DNA from: Hermetia illucens
Lineage: Eukaryota; Arthropoda; Insecta; Diptera; Stratiomyidae
Length of the DNA stretch: 64,000 nucleotides
Direction: 5' to 3'
NCBI RefSeq assembly: GCF_905115235.1
Contig: NC_051852.1
Location: forward strand, 164,318,164 to 164,382,163
Shown: piece after piece, positions 10,500-23,149 of the stretch
Layout of the letters: each line of letters begins with the position of its first letter
Position numbering within the stretch: the stretch's first letter is position 1
Position numbers and translations under genes: made by a program
Notes under the pieces: generated by a model
The model's input: only the letters and a program-made list of their open reading frames with translations
Database searches by the model: none
What the model was told of the DNA's origin: nothing

Positions 10500-12669
10500 T
10501 CATCCAATCGATGCTACCTTGGAATATGGTCCAAATCGAGTGAACAGATCAACTCCTCGCACCATGTAATCGCCTAAGAAAAAAGAGCAAATTAAGTCCT
10601 ACTTTTGTAAGCTGTATTTCCAATTACATTACCACAAGTCTTTCCATTTTCCGGTTGGTAATGATAAGATAGGAAAGGTACATGGTGCTTTTTCGAAACA
10701 AATATCCACTCACTCCCGTTACATTCCTTGAAGTACACCTCATAGGTCTTAATACATCTTTCTCTTTGGTATAAATCATTCCAAAAAATGAGAACTTCAG
10801 AAGGATTCACTTGTTCGATTCTTACATTCGTTGGTTTCGCTGGTAAAGGATTAAGGGAACTGCAGACTCTCAGTAGTTCAATGGAGGGTGCTTTTAGCGA
10901 AAGATGTAATTTTAAATTTGGGGGTTCTTCCGGATTTTTGCTTAGTTTCCAGATTGTAGAATTAAGGAGCATTGGACCCTGATTATCACGCATTATTTGG
11001 CGTAGTGAAGCATTTGGATATGCAGGTGATCCATGAAATTTCCAAATTTTTACCGGATCAGTTATATCAGCCTCTATTACTTCTACGATGGAAGCCACAT
11101 TTTCACCCTTTGCCAGTTTAGGCAGTGAAATGGTCAAGTCGAATTCAATACGTTTCTTCCTAGCATTGGCTACGATAACTATCGCTGAGTATAGAGGAGT
11201 CTTGTGATGATTTCTTGTGAATAGATAACTAATATCCAAATCTTTAACAGTAGTGACGTCGCTAGCAAATTCTGCAAGGTTGCCTAATAGCCCCAATGCT
11301 ACATAGACAGGCTTTTGTATGAATTGGGTGTGTGGAGGTGTGGTCAGGTTCATTTGGAAACGCGCGAACAGTGTTCGCTGGTCGAACTCATGTGGATGAT
11401 AGCTAAGGAATGCATTGTCATGACTGATGGAGTCCAAATGTCGAAACACTTCCGTATTTAGCTTCGCGCTCCAATGTTGAAAAATAGTATTGACTAACAT
11501 AGCTGCGTAGCGAACGTCGGACTGAAACGGTCGCGGGGTAGACCAACCAGCTATTGGGTCCGCTTCACTATGAAGGGAATAATAGTTGATTACGAGAAGT
11601 TTCCAAAGCTAAGCTAAACTTTTATTTGCTTTTCATCACTTTTACCTTCACTTACTTATTTGAAAACTTGATATCCTTCAACTTTGGAAATTCTGTTTGA
11701 ATAGTTTTCATCAGTGCCATTCCACCCTCCACGATTTCAGCAGCGCTATGTCCAGTTCCTTTACGATGGAATGTCATTCGATCGAATGGACAACTGTTAT
11801 TTTCGTTGCAGTATTTCAAAACACCCCAACATAATGGATGATGACTGATATTCTTGAAAAGTCCTGCTGGGCCAGACAGTTCGAAATGGGTATCGTTTGC
11901 AGTTCTACCAACCGCATCCAGGCCTCTGCGAATCATTTTGATATAGTCGAGATAATCTGGAAGTATACATCGTTAAAATCCTTTTTAGTGTGCGGAAGAC
12001 ACAAATTCTACATCATACCTGTAATCGTGAAGTTAAGCAAGTTATATGTTTTCAAGTCAGGCTCATTCCACGTCTCAAATTGCCATGTTTTCAAAGTATT
12101 GGCTCCATAGCGAACTGCAGTGTGAATATGATTAGTTACATCGGTTGTTAATATCAGTCGAAAGTGGGAATTTGCACTTTCATCCCTTTCATTCACTTAC
12201 TCTTATATCGTCTACCAATAGAAAATACTAAGTCCTCCCATAATGCACCACTCGAAATATGCTTCAAATTAAACATGCCATTTGGGTTTCCCATCAGTTC
12301 AAAGCCCACTGATAAGTTTGCTTGAACCATTGTATCTAAGAATCGATCCAGTTGCGAGAAATCATAAACTGGGACACGTCCAGAATCCAACCGCACAAAT
12401 TTGATCAATTCCAGCAACCAATGAATGCGGACTCTAGAGATTCCATTGTTCGGTAAAGCTCCTATTAGTGCCAGGTTCGTTTTTACATCATTCGACAAAA
12501 GGAAATTAGAAATGTCGTTATTTGTAATTCGGCCCATAGGACAGAAGCCTGTATTTGTCCAGAAGCGAGGAAGCTCATGGAGACTGGTATTTACTTCAGA
12601 GACATGTAAATTTAGTTCGTAGGCTGCCGAATATGCGCAGATCGAAGCAAGGAAGATTAAATGTAACAT
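10500..12669 (-). CDS. Idua: Alpha-L-iduronidase (lysosomal, GH39)
   Basis: Lysosomal hydrolase that removes terminal iduronic acid from heparan and dermatan sulfate. Five coding exons by splice consensus and frame: 12669-12201, 12114-12019, 11956-11656, 11567-10633, 10573-10500; total 1,875 nt, 624 aa plus stop, close to the 653 aa of the human enzyme. Residues 1 to about 17 form a signal peptide (MLHLIFLASICAYSAAYEL). Family motifs: RFWTNTGFCP, IHWLLELI, GFELMG, then WQFETWNEPD with the acid/base Glu174 and NNEADPIAGW with the nucleophile Glu290. The C-terminal beta/fibronectin-like part (VRIEQVNPSEVLIFW, then YMVRGVDLFTRFGPYS) is complete. The introns are 59-86 nt or so. A splice acceptor (TTTTTTTACAG) 26 nt before the ATG shows at least one upstream 5' UTR exon. 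All key residues are present and the frame is unbroken, so it looks functional. Confidence 0.95.
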
Positions 12670-12839
12670 CTTGACTCTAACATATTGGGAACAACCTGTA
12701 AAAAAATGTATAGGAAAAATGAATCCTGAAGAATGTAAAACTGAAAAAAAAGCTGCGACAATTGAAAAGAAATTCCCTTTAAAGGTATTTTGTAAAACAC
12801 GCACTTTTCTCCCAAACGACTACAGATAATGCCTCGTTA

Positions 12840-13160
12840 CTAATTATCAGGCATTCATTCACTGCCCCATACCTTGAGTATCAGTTGATGAACCGTTTGA
12901 TGTAGTTGGTCGTCATATAGAACCAGTTTGACTGTAACTCCTGGCACCCCCGGTGATTTAATGATTTTCAAGCCGATGAATTGCACGGACTGCTTCTTCG
13001 ATACTTGGTGGTGGCAGTATTTGTCCGTCGTCTTCAATTGGGGGGACCTCGAACTCGCCGATGTTCTGGTTGTTCAATAGTTCATCAAAGTACTCAACCC
13101 ATCGCTCCAACATACCCATACGGTCTGAAATCAGATTTCCTTCCTTGTCTCAGCAGGATG
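12840..13160 (-). mobile_element. RTE-like LINE fragment (start of reverse transcriptase)
   Basis: A minus-strand fragment closely related to bases 21070-21360 and to the plus-strand copy at 59580-59830. It encodes broken versions of the stretch before RT motif 1 (QLHQTVHQLILKVWGSE). It lies just upstream of the iduronidase 5' region. Confidence 0.75.
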
Positions 13161-15040
13161 AGCATCAAGATGGCCGCTTTCCAGATTTGACTATTCAAAT
13201 TTGAAATTTCAATTTGAGTCTTCATGCTTTATTGCTGTTGCTTCCCTGCTCTGCTTTGGTTAGGGAATTGGGTTCTGGGAGAAAGGGAGAAGAGAGAGAA
13301 CCATAGTCATGGACAGAGTGTGGTGAGGTGATTTCTAAGCGCGAGGTCGCGATCCGAATCTTAATTTCGTTGCTAGCTTTGTATTTTATTTACTTGCCCA
13401 CCAGGGGCAAGTCGTTTAAGAGTGCGGCTCGGTGAACTGCGCAAAAAAGACTACCCCAACGATCGGAAGAATTGGTAAGCAATCGTCGCAAAAATGCTCC
13501 TCAAAATCCACGCCCCACGCTCGAAAGTCTGTCGTCTTAAGTGAGCGACGATGAAACGATTGTAAAAACCGGTGTAGACGGTACCATCGAAGGATATATA
13601 CAATCGGTGTGCGGGATTGTGTGTGGCACCGGAGCGTCGCGATTGTTGAATTAGCGTGGATGTGAATTTTCTTTGAATAACTCGGGCAGCATTTTATAAC
13701 GTATAAGTTTGCGCAATACTCTAAGTGGTCAAGCGTCGAGCTTCCACTGCTTTATTCGCCGCTGTGATTATTGTTGGACTAACATAACCTAAAATGTCGG
13801 CTTGTCAAAGGGCGTGGATCGTTCGGCATGGGAGGCATCAGGCGGTAGTTTTGGCGCCCGTCACTAAATAGAGTCTACCGCAAGTTAACAGTCAGCTAAT
13901 TATGATCTCCTAATCGTAACTGTTGTGAAAGTGCCCATTTCGGACGAAACGTTTTTGGCTTAACTCGTCGGACTTCGCAGTGAGCCAGGGAGTGTCGCCA
14001 TTTTTCATTCGCATTTGACTCACCTCACTTGCCGAGGTTCGAGCGGAGAGAGTTGGAAATTTTGAAATTTCCTCATATTTCGGATTTTCGCTGGACAAAC
14101 CTGTCCCAACCCGGCCGACACAAGTGGAAAGATTAAGTACCGACGACGGAACAAGGGCAGCGGGAAACCAGCGCATTAGCAACAGGTTGAGCAATCATGG
14201 CGGACGAAGTTTAAGACAGCGTAGAAGCCAGGGGGGAGGCACTGTACAAAAACGAATTAAATTGTTTCTAACCGAACCACCATCTGACGAACAGAAAATT
14301 TAGGACGAAATTCAATGCGAAAGTCTCTAATATCTAAAGATACTCGCAGTGCCCGGCATATCCGGTTGTAATCGTGAGTAGGATTTGCCCGTTTTGCACA
14401 ATAAGTGCGTCCTTTCAATTGGGGGACGCACAAGTATCTGATTATCGTAGTTCCGTTCTTTCCAATTCCAGATTCAAAATTTTGATTTGCCGCAAATATC
14501 TTGATGAACGTTTAATAAAAAACGGTTCGAATTTGTTTCTGGCTTCGGGTCGACCTAAGCTTTCAGTGTGTTTTTGATCATCTGTGGCGTGCGAAACTAA
14601 GGTTACTAGAATAAGGACATGATCGTTTGAGTGATAGCTTTGTAAGCACATGATTGGACATCATAGCAATCAGTTGGGTTTTAGTCAGATTCATTAAACC
14701 TTAGCTCTAAGCAATATTAATTTATTAAGTCGTAGCTCTAAGCAATAGTCATTTATTAATTCTTAGCTCTCCGAAATATTCATAGTAATAAGGTCCGAAA
14801 AAGATGCCTAGTTGTTCAGTTTTCGAAAATGAAATAGGATCAATGGAACTATCATAATCGTCAAATATGTCCACTCATAAAACATTAGCACTAAATAGAT
14901 GTTCGATTAAGATGCAAAAAGAATGATAGTACTAACATGGCGAGGGAGTGTTTAAAAACCTTAATTAGGTTCACATATTTTTTAAACTGCAGATAAATTG
15001 AACGAAAAAAAAAGTAGATTACATTGAATATTAGGAAAAA
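13160..15040. other. Non-coding interval without recognised features
   Basis: No supported gene. The short minus-strand frame at 13910-14194 has no recognisable motif. The interval contains A/T-rich sequence and a short near-repeat (TTAGCTCTAAGCAATA and variants at 14700-14785). It may hold promoter or first-exon sequence of the iduronidase gene, but nothing shows this. Confidence 0.4.
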
Positions 15041-15129
15041 GCAATGATTAAAGTAATTATGAATTGCATCTAAGTTGTTTTGGCTCTAACCGTCCCTAAG
15101 AAGGCGTCAGTCCTCCCGTTTAACTAGGG

Positions 15130-15697
15130 TTCCTCCGATTATATTTAAAGCGACGGGGTGAACAATAAGGTTGGAGTGAGTTGCCGTAGGGCCATCATAT
15201 CATCTGAATGATCAGAATCATGAAGAAGAAAGGAAGACGGGTGCCGCTCGTCGCGTAGATGCTCGAATCGGCTCAGAGCTGATCCTTCCTCGTCCCCTCC
15301 TCTCGCGCGTTATGTTATTTTTTGTGAGTTAGTCCTCTCTCTAATTAGGCCGTTTGACATTTTTGCTGCTTTAGGAATAAAATCTTCGGTGGTATCACTC
15401 CGCCTCGAGACTTTATGTCGTTTACGAGTAGTTTACTCCGTGTGAATTTAGTTTTGTTGACTCCTGAGTCAAGGCACATGATAAAATCTCTGTGTTCTGA
15501 CATCAATCAAAGAACCTCGACCCACATTTTGGCAAACTGCTAGCATTCCGTCCGGTTCCATATATTACCTCGCGCAGTCGGTGTTCACGACTACCAAACC
15601 TGTTAGAGAAGTTTGGTTGGTTGACAGACTTGGTGACCGTATTGGTGCCAAGGTGATGCAACGCTGGACTCTCATCGTAACAGAGTTGGCGCCCAAC
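15130..15697 (+). repeat. Possible fossil LTR end with primer-binding site
   Basis: A tentative fossil. A TATA-like TATATTTAAAG (about 15138), an AATAAA (about 15375) and a ...TAACA end at 15682 are followed after three bases by TTGGCGCCCAACG, which looks like a tRNA-Lys-type primer-binding site of a Gypsy-like LTR retroelement. No internal gag or pol of such an element follows; the next sequence is the R2/R4-type LINE. If real it is a broken remnant of one LTR, old, with an unresolved left end. Confidence 0.3.
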
Positions 15698-15924
15698 GAT
15701 TTTCAAATTGTTTTGAGGGGATCCCAGGGACACGAAGACAGGACCCAACACGGTTAAGAGTCGCTCAACATCAGAACGGCTCTTCGCCCTTGGATGTTTT
15801 TATGCCGTCAACCATCAGGGACGGAAGACCTAGGCGTCATATGGTTTGGAACCAACTCAATGAATTTATTGTTCGCCCCTATTACCGTGTCACGGATTTG
15901 GAACGGAATTCATCAGGGTACAGA

Positions 15925-17390
15925 CGCGGACTATATGACGCGTTCATAACCCGATTTTCGCAACTAAGCCATGTTCTCGAACAGAACGTCGTCAACTAGT
16001 ATCGGGTGATAGTGAATAACAACCGAGTTGTCCTACCAACTAGGCAACAAATATTCCAAGAGGTTTCACTTGAGCTTAGTCTTGTGTCATCAAATTACCG
16101 ACCTAGTCAAAGGAGCAACACAAGTACTCCACCTGTAAGGCATTTCATGAACCCAGTGGTCAGGAGAAGCTTAGTAACTGGGGATGTCGACCCAATTTAT
16201 AATGAGGCTTTGACCGCATTCCAGGTCGCATTCACAGAATATGCTGAGATTCTCACAGACGCTAGGCTAAAGATACCAAAACTAAAGTTTACTTCGGCAA
16301 CTACTAAAATCATTGCTGCCGTTGATAGAATTTTGGCGGATCGTTTGGCTAGCGAGATTACTGCTACAGTGGTTCACGGCCTGATCTACGTCGCAGCTGC
16401 CACGGTTATTCGCCTCCATAATCAACATCTTGGAGCGAATAAGAATAGTATGCGCAGGAGGACTTTACCGTTCTGGGTATTTCGGCTCAATAAGAGTCGA
16501 AAAATTGAGAAAGGAGATTGGTCGTGTCACGCAAGCGTTCCGAACATCATTGGAAACTACCATCTCTCCAATGATGTGCCAATCGAAGAAATCCTCGAGG
16601 TGCTGAAGCAGAAATTTGCGATATGCTCCAATCGCAACCGTAGGTATCAAAAGAGCTTTCAGCGAAGGACAGACAACACCTTGTTCTTTCATAACCAACG
16701 GGGATTTTATAAAAATCTCATCAACTCAAGTTGGGAAAGTAACCTCCATTAGGATCAGGCAAAAGGCTTCTGGAGAAGTGTTCGGAGCGAACCTAGCCGT
16801 TGCAATTTAGAAGCGGTGTGGCTCCCACACCTTATGCGTTCATGCGAAGCCCTCCCCGAAATGACCATGCCTGATATTACTGAAGCTCATGCAGAAGCAG
16901 CCCTTGAAAAGGCAGGTAATTGGAAGGCGCCAGGATTTGATAAGATTCACAACTTCACAACAAGGAACAGGGTATCTCTTGCCCCTCAAAATATCGACCA
17001 ATTACTTGTCTTTCTACCATCTACAAGGTCTTCACTTCATTTGTGTGCGCGAACATCTCAAAACATCTTGATGTTCATAAATTGATAGCTGAGGTTGTAA
17101 AGAACAGCTTGTAATCGATACGGTCGCTGTAAAGCAGGCTATCCATCAAAAACGAAATATCTCAACAGCCTACATCGATTATAAATCAGCCTTTGACTTC
17201 ATATCACATTCGTGGTTACTACAAGTGTTACGCTTGTACAAAGTCAACTCGAATGTCGTTCTTCTCCGCAGAACAGTAATGAAGAATTGGAGCACGAGGC
17301 TATCGATATACTCACAAGCATCAGGAGAGATATCAATCAGGCATGGCGTTTTCCAAAGCGACTCTCTAAGCCCACTGTGGTTCTGTTTGG
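15925..17390 (+). repeat. Tandem duplication unit 1 inside the R2/R4-type LINE
   Basis: About 1,466 bp, from CGGACTATATGACGCG to TTCTGTTTGG. It is repeated immediately downstream with roughly two dozen substitutions and one 12 bp difference near 16125, about 98% identity by eye. Both units share the same internal deletions and nonsense after LMFIN, so the element was already dead when duplicated. Confidence 0.9.
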
Positions 17391-18844
17391 CACGGACTAT
17401 ATGACGCGTTCATAACCCGATTTTCGCAACTAAGCCATGTTCCCGAACAGAACGTCGTCAACTAGTATCGGGTGATAGTGAATAACAACCGAGTTGTTCT
17501 ACCAACTAGGCAACAAATATTCCAAGAGGTTTCACTTGAGCTTAGTCTTGTGTCATCAAATTACCGGACTAGTCAAAGGAGCAACACAAGTAAGGCATTC
17601 CATGAACCCAGTGGTCAGGAGAAGCTTAGTAACTGGGGATGCCGACCCAATTTATAATGAGGCTTTGACCGCATTCCAGGTCGCATTTACAGAATATGCT
17701 GAGATTCTCACAGACGCTAGGCTAAAGATACCAAAACTAAAGTTTACTTCGGCAACTACTAAAATCATTGCTGCCGTTGATAGAATTTTGGCGGATCGTT
17801 TAGCTAACGAAATTACTGCTACAGAGGTTCACGGCCTGATCTACGTCGCAGCTGGCACGGTTATTCGCCTCCATAATGAACATCTTGGAGCGAATAAGAA
17901 TAGTATGCGCAGGAGGACTTCACGGTTCTGGATATTTCGGCTCAATAAGAGTCGAAAAGTTGAGAAAGGAGATTGGTCGTGTCACGCAAGCGTTGCGAAC
18001 ATCATTGGAAACTACCATCTCTCCAATGATGTGCCAATCGAAGAAATCCTCGAGGTGCTGAAGCAGAAATTTGCGATATGCTCCAATCGCAACCGTAGGT
18101 ATCAAAAGAGCTTTCAGCGAAGGACAGACAACACCTTGTTCTTTCATAACCAACGGGGATTTTATAAAAATCTCATCAACTCAAGTTGGGAAAATAACCT
18201 CCATCAGGATCAGGCAAAAGGCTTCTGGATAAGTGTTCGGAGCAAACCTAGCCGTTGCAATTTAGAAGCGGCGTGGCTCCCACATCTTATGCGTTCATGC
18301 GAGGCCCTCCCCGAAATTGCCATGCCTGATATTACTGAAGCTCACGCAGAAGCAGCCATTGAAAAGGCAGGTAATTGGAAGGCGCCAGGATTTGATAAGA
18401 TTCACAACTTCACAACAAGGAACAGGGTATCTCTTGCCCCTCAAAATTTCGAACAATTACTTTTCTTTCTACCATCTACAAGGTCTTCACTTCATTTGTG
18501 TACGCGAACATCTCAAAACATCTTGATGTTCATAAATTGATAGCTGAGGTTGTAAAGAACAGCTTGTAATCGATACGGTCGCTGTAAAGCAGGCTATCCA
18601 TCAAAAACGAAATATCTCAACAGCCTACATCGATTATAAATCAGCCTTTGACTTCATATCACATTCGTGGTTACTACAAGTGTTACGCTTGTACAAAGTC
18701 AACTCGAATGTCGTTCTTCTCCGCAGAACAGTAATGAAGAATTGGAGCACGAGGCTATCGATATACTCACAAGCATCAGGAGAGATATCAATCAGGCATG
18801 GCGTTTTCCAAAGCGACTCTCTAAGCCCACTGTGGTTCTGTTTG
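17391..18844 (+). repeat. Tandem duplication unit 2 inside the R2/R4-type LINE
   Basis: Second unit, 12 bp shorter. It holds the longest frame of the element (17494-18540, 348 codons) because a TAG at about 16753 in unit 1 is CAG here. After this unit the normal 3' part of the element follows. Confidence 0.9.
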
Positions 18845-18879
18845 GCTTTGAATCCGCACATAACATCTGCGTGCAGGAT

Positions 18880-19402
18880 GTTGAGCAGTACCGAGTACAC
18901 CAATCGTCATAACTCCGTCTGCAAGATTCTTCATCAAAACCTTGCGTTGAAGTATAACTTAGTGGCAACTTACCATCCTTATTATAAGTATACCCCGCAG
19001 AGAATCTTGGAAAATTATCGGGTCAAACTACTGTGGGATCACACTATTGTCACCGACCACAGAGTTAATCATAATAGACCCGATCTTCTTTTCAAGGAAG
19101 AAGGAGTGTGCTTTATAATCGATGTAGCCGTACCGTTGGACCAGAACCCTGTTGAAAAAGAGCAAGAAAAAATCCAGAACTACGGCCCCTTGGCGGACGA
19201 TGTGAAGCAGACTTGGAGACTACAAAAGATCGAAGTAGTCCCAGTGGTAATTTCAGCGACGGGATTAGTACCACAGAACTTAAATAAAGCGCTGAATACG
19301 CTCGATCTTAGGGCTAGACTATACATGGAGTTGCAAAAAGCGGTTATCCTTGCAACCTGTGCTATAGTCCGAAGAGTCCTGCCCGGTAACATTCTGACCT
19401 AG
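18880..19402 (+). pseudogene. C-terminal endonuclease-like part of the R2/R4-type LINE
   Basis: One continuous frame of about 170 residues from ACRMLSSTEYTNRHNSVCKI to the stop. It contains the YKYTPQR region, the DHTIVTDHRVNHNRPDLLF stretch and IIDVAVPLDQ, and ends in a basic RRVLPGN. In this class of LINE the region supplies the restriction-enzyme-like nuclease that nicks the target. It is the best preserved part of the element but has no intact RT in front of it. Confidence 0.6.
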
Positions 19403-19649
19403 TGGGTGTCAGTCTTGATCCGTACTGTCTTCCACTTAAGATCAATGTCTCTGTAGTGTAGAACCACCGCGTCATTGTTTGAAGTGTTTACGACAATCGA
19501 GACGTAGCAATACATTTTCGAATGGTCGCACACACTTTGCGTTAAAACGCATCATCCCTGTGATGCGGGCTTTTGGATGTTACCTTCAGCCCATCCTTAG
19601 GTTGGTCGCCCCTCGGTCTGATTGGGCGGGAAGATGGTCCGTGGGCTTT

Positions 19650-22600
19650 TTTTAAATATATATATATTGACAACCGGTATCCGGTCTAGGCCTGCCTTAA
19701 TAAAGAACTCCAGACATCCCGGTTTTGCGCCGAGGTCCACCAATTCGATATCACTAAAAGCTGACGGGCGTCCTGCCCTACGCCATCGCTCCATCTTAGG
19801 CAGGGTCTGCCTCGTCTTCTTTTTCTACCATAGATATTGCCCTTATAGACTTTCCGGGCTGGATCATCCTCATCCATACGGATTAAGTGACCCGCCCACC
19901 GTAACTTATTGAGCCTTTTATCCACAACCGGACGGTCATGGTATCGCTCATAGATTTCGTCGTTATGTAGGCTACGGAATCGTCCATCCTCATGTAGTGT
20001 GCCAAAAATTCTTCAGAGGATTCTTCTCTCAAACGCGGCCAAGAATTCGCAATTTTTCTTGCTAAGAACCCAAGTCTCCGAGTTATACATATACTGGCAT
20101 ACTGGCATGATCACTGCCTGGTACAATAAGAGCTTTGACCCTATGGTGAGACGTTTCAAATGAAAAAGTTTTTGTAAGCTAAAATAGTCTCTGTTGGCTA
20201 ACAACAACGGTGCGCGGATTTCATTGTCATAGCTGTTATCGGTTGTGATTTTCCACCCTAGATTGGAGAAATTATCAACGGTCTCAAAGCTGTAGTCTCC
20301 TAGCTTTATTCTTCCCATTTGGCCAGCGCGATTCGATGTTGTTCGTTCTCTTGGTTTTGGTTTTGCCACTAATATTGCCACCATGTACTTCGTCTTGCCT
20401 TCATCAATGTGCTGTTCAAGATGTCACGCCGCCTGCTCGATTTGGATGGAGGTAGACTGTACATCTCGGGTTTTTCTTCCCATGATGTCGATATCGTCAG
20501 CGTAGGCCAGTGGTTGGGTAGACTTGAAGAGGTTGGTGCCTCTCGCATTTACATCGGCATCGCGGATCGCTTTCCCCAGGACCAGGTTAAAGAGGACGCA
20601 TGATAGGGCATCCCCTTGTCGTAGACCGTTGTTGATGTTGAATAATCTTGAGCGTGATCCTGCTGCTTTTATCTGGTCTCGCGCATTGGTCATGGTCAGC
20701 CGAGTCAGTCTTATTAATTTCGTCGGGATACCGAATTCTCTCATGGCCGTGTACATTTTTACTCTGGCTATGATGTCATAGGCGGCTTTAAAGTCGTTGA
20801 AAAAATAGTGCAACTGATGGCCATATTCCAACAGTATTTCCATCGCTTGCTGCAGAGAGACAATCTGATCTGTTGCTGATTTGCCCGGAGTGAAGCTTCT
20901 TTGGTATAGGACAATGATGTTATGGGGCTATCCGCCAAGCAAGACAGAGGAGAATATATTATAGATGGTACTCAGCAACGTGATACCTCTATAATTCCTA
21001 CACTGCGTGATATCTCCCTTTTTATGTATGAGACAGATAATGCCTCGTTGCCAGCCGTCAGGCATAGATTCGTTGTCCCATACTTTGAGCATCAGCTGAT
21101 AAACCACTTGGTGTAATTGGTCCATATTTAACCAATTCGGCTGTAATTTCATCGGCTCCTGGCGACTTATGGTTTTTAAGCCGATGAATTGCACGGACTG
21201 TTTCTTCTATACTTGGTGGTAGCATTTCTCCGTCGTCTTCAGTTGGCGGGACCCCCAACTCGCTGGTATTTTGGTTGTTGAGCAGTTCATCCAAATACTC
21301 AACCCATCGCTCCAAAATGCCCATTCTGTCGGAAATCACTATTTGTCTCGGCAGGATGAGCATCGAGGTGTGTAAGACTTCATCTTGCTGACTTGTTGGT
21401 AAAATTTTCGCGCCTGGTGCGGTTGCTCCCTGAACTTTTCGAGTTCACAGACCTCTTGGTTCTCCAAGGCTTTCTTTTTCCGTCTGAGAAGTCGCTTCTA
21501 CGCTCGCCGGAGTTCGTGATAAGTCTCTGCGCGTGCCCGCGTTCTTTGAGAATGCAACATTACTCGGTATGCGGCATTCTTCCGTTCCTTAGCTAGCTTA
21601 CAATCATCGTCAAACCAGGCGTTCCGACTTCTCTTGCGACTGAAGCCAAGTATCTTTGTGGCTGTATCAATGATAACGTTCTTCAGGTGATTGTGAAGAT
21701 CATTTGTTGACGTTTCATCTCCAGGATTTCTGTTGACTGCGGTTATTGCGGTACCCGTTTCGCCCTTATAGGTGTTGCAGAGGGCTCTGTTGTGAATGGC
21801 TTCAGTATTCACTCTCACCTGATTGTCAGAGGGGATTGCAGGCGGTGTCGTAATTCGAGTTCGGAGCACCATGCCAACGAGCTAGTGGTCCGAGTCTATA
21901 TTGCCTATATTGGCCCCCTTATATTTTCTGACATTCATCAAGACTGAGAGGTGGCGGCGTTCACTCAACACGTGGTCAATTTGGTTGAAAGTGGTCCCGT
22001 CTGGGGAGACCCACGTTTGTTTGTGGACCGTTTTCCACGTAAACCAGGCACTTCCAACAACCATTTCGTGTGATACTGCTAACTGGATAATCTACAGTTC
22101 GTTCTCATTGGTATCCCTATGTAAGCTATTCGAGCCGACGTATCGCCTGAATACGAGCTCCGTCTCTACTTGGCTGTTGAAATCTCCAAGTATGATTTTG
22201 ATATCATATTTGGGACAGGCTTCGAGGGTCCGCTCAACCGCCTCGTAGGAGGCAGGAGGAGGAGGTCTCCGACTCTGTAGTCGCCTCTATAAGGCTGAAC
22301 GTTTATGAGGCTTATCTTTTTAAACATGTCCCGCAAACGCAGGGTACATAGCCTTTCGTTTATATTTTCAAAGCCGATAACAACAGGTTTCATTTTTTGG
22401 TTGACTAAGAAACCTACTCCGAGCAAATGGTTTACTGGATGGCCTCTATAATATATAGTGTGGCGGCTCTTCTCCAGAAAACCGGTCCCTGTCCATCGAA
22501 TCTTTTGCAATGCTCTTACGTCAACCCTATATTGAGACAGGGTATCAGCTCAGCAGCATTCGATCTGTACAGAGAGCGCACGTTCCATGAGAAAATGCGC

Positions 22601-22975
22601 ACATCGTTATTCCGTTTTCGTTGCCGGGTTCGCCGTTGTGTAGTCAATCCAGTCCGAGGCTCCTTTTGTGGTTTGTAAACAAGTTGTTTTCGGTGTAGGG
22701 TTTCTAGCCCTACCCTACCCCCAACCTGGAGGACCAGTTGGTACAATTTGTCCCGTTTTTAGACACGGGAGACTCGACTTTATCCTTCTCAGCCTGCAGC
22801 TTTTCGTTAAGAAAGAGCTTGCAGCGGGCAAGATGTTGAGGTGGAGAAAGGGGTTTGGTAGTAAAACTGCTGATGTTGGACCAGCAGCCGTTTCCCAGGT
22901 TTTATGCTCCATCGTGGGTACCAATCTAGGTTTCGCCCTGTTTTTTAGCAAACGGTCATGACCAGGCAAAATCAA
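19650..22975 (-). mobile_element. RTE-like LINE, nearly full length, several lesions
   Basis: Minus strand. From 22975 down: a 5' segment (shared with 52225-52400 and 61870-62130), endonuclease pieces (IFSWNVRSLYRSN at 22620; RVGDLLLLPP at 22260; NQIDHVLSERRH at 21960; NIDSDH at 21890), the basic linker, RT (NHKSPGADEITAELVKYG at 21160; DFKAAYD at 20790; NNGLRQGDALSCVLFN at 20640; YADDIDIMGR at 20500), thumb (NFSNLGWKITTDN at 20270) and C-terminal LRWAGHLIRMDEDDPARKV at 19900. At least five stops or frameshifts separate these. The YADD box is intact. Ends at a TATATATATA run near 19655. Confidence 0.8.
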
Positions 22976-23149
22976 TAACTTTCCTCCCTTCCTCTAACGT
23001 TCCCGTTGTAAGAAATTGTACGCTGTAAGCATTATATGTTAAGGATTTGTGAGCAGTCAAAAATGATTTTAAAACAGAATAATGTTCTGATTAGGCTGTT
23101 TTTATTGTTTCTTTAAATTTCCTTAATCTCCACATTTTGCCCCATTTTT

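Larger units (their letters stand above)
15780..19640 (+). mobile_element. R2/R4-type LINE (restriction-like endonuclease class), dead and internally duplicated
   Basis: A degraded single-ORF LINE. The N-terminal part reads GLYDAFITRFSQLSHVLEQN; RT motifs are NWKAPGFDKIHNF, YIDYKSAFDFISHSWL and GDSLSPLWFCLALNP. The C-terminal domain holds NRHNSVCKILHQ, YKYTPQRILENYRVKLLWDH and then HNRPDLLF with FIIDVAVPLD, the PD-(D/E)xK-like endonuclease region of this class. The YxDD box, the thumb and most of the zinc motif are deleted between LALNP and the NRHNSV stretch. The block 15925-17390 is repeated in tandem at 17391-18844. The stop at 19400-19402 ends the coding region; the 3' end is near 19640. 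Assignment to R4/Dong rather than R2 is by resemblance only. Confidence 0.75.

Noticed and set aside
12670-12804. A longer iduronidase N-terminus starting near 12804
   Set aside because: It would place the signal peptide internally and read through an obvious splice acceptor (TTTTTTTACAG) 26 nt before the chosen ATG.
13910-14194. A 94-codon minus-strand gene
   Set aside because: No motif and no neighbouring exons in frame.
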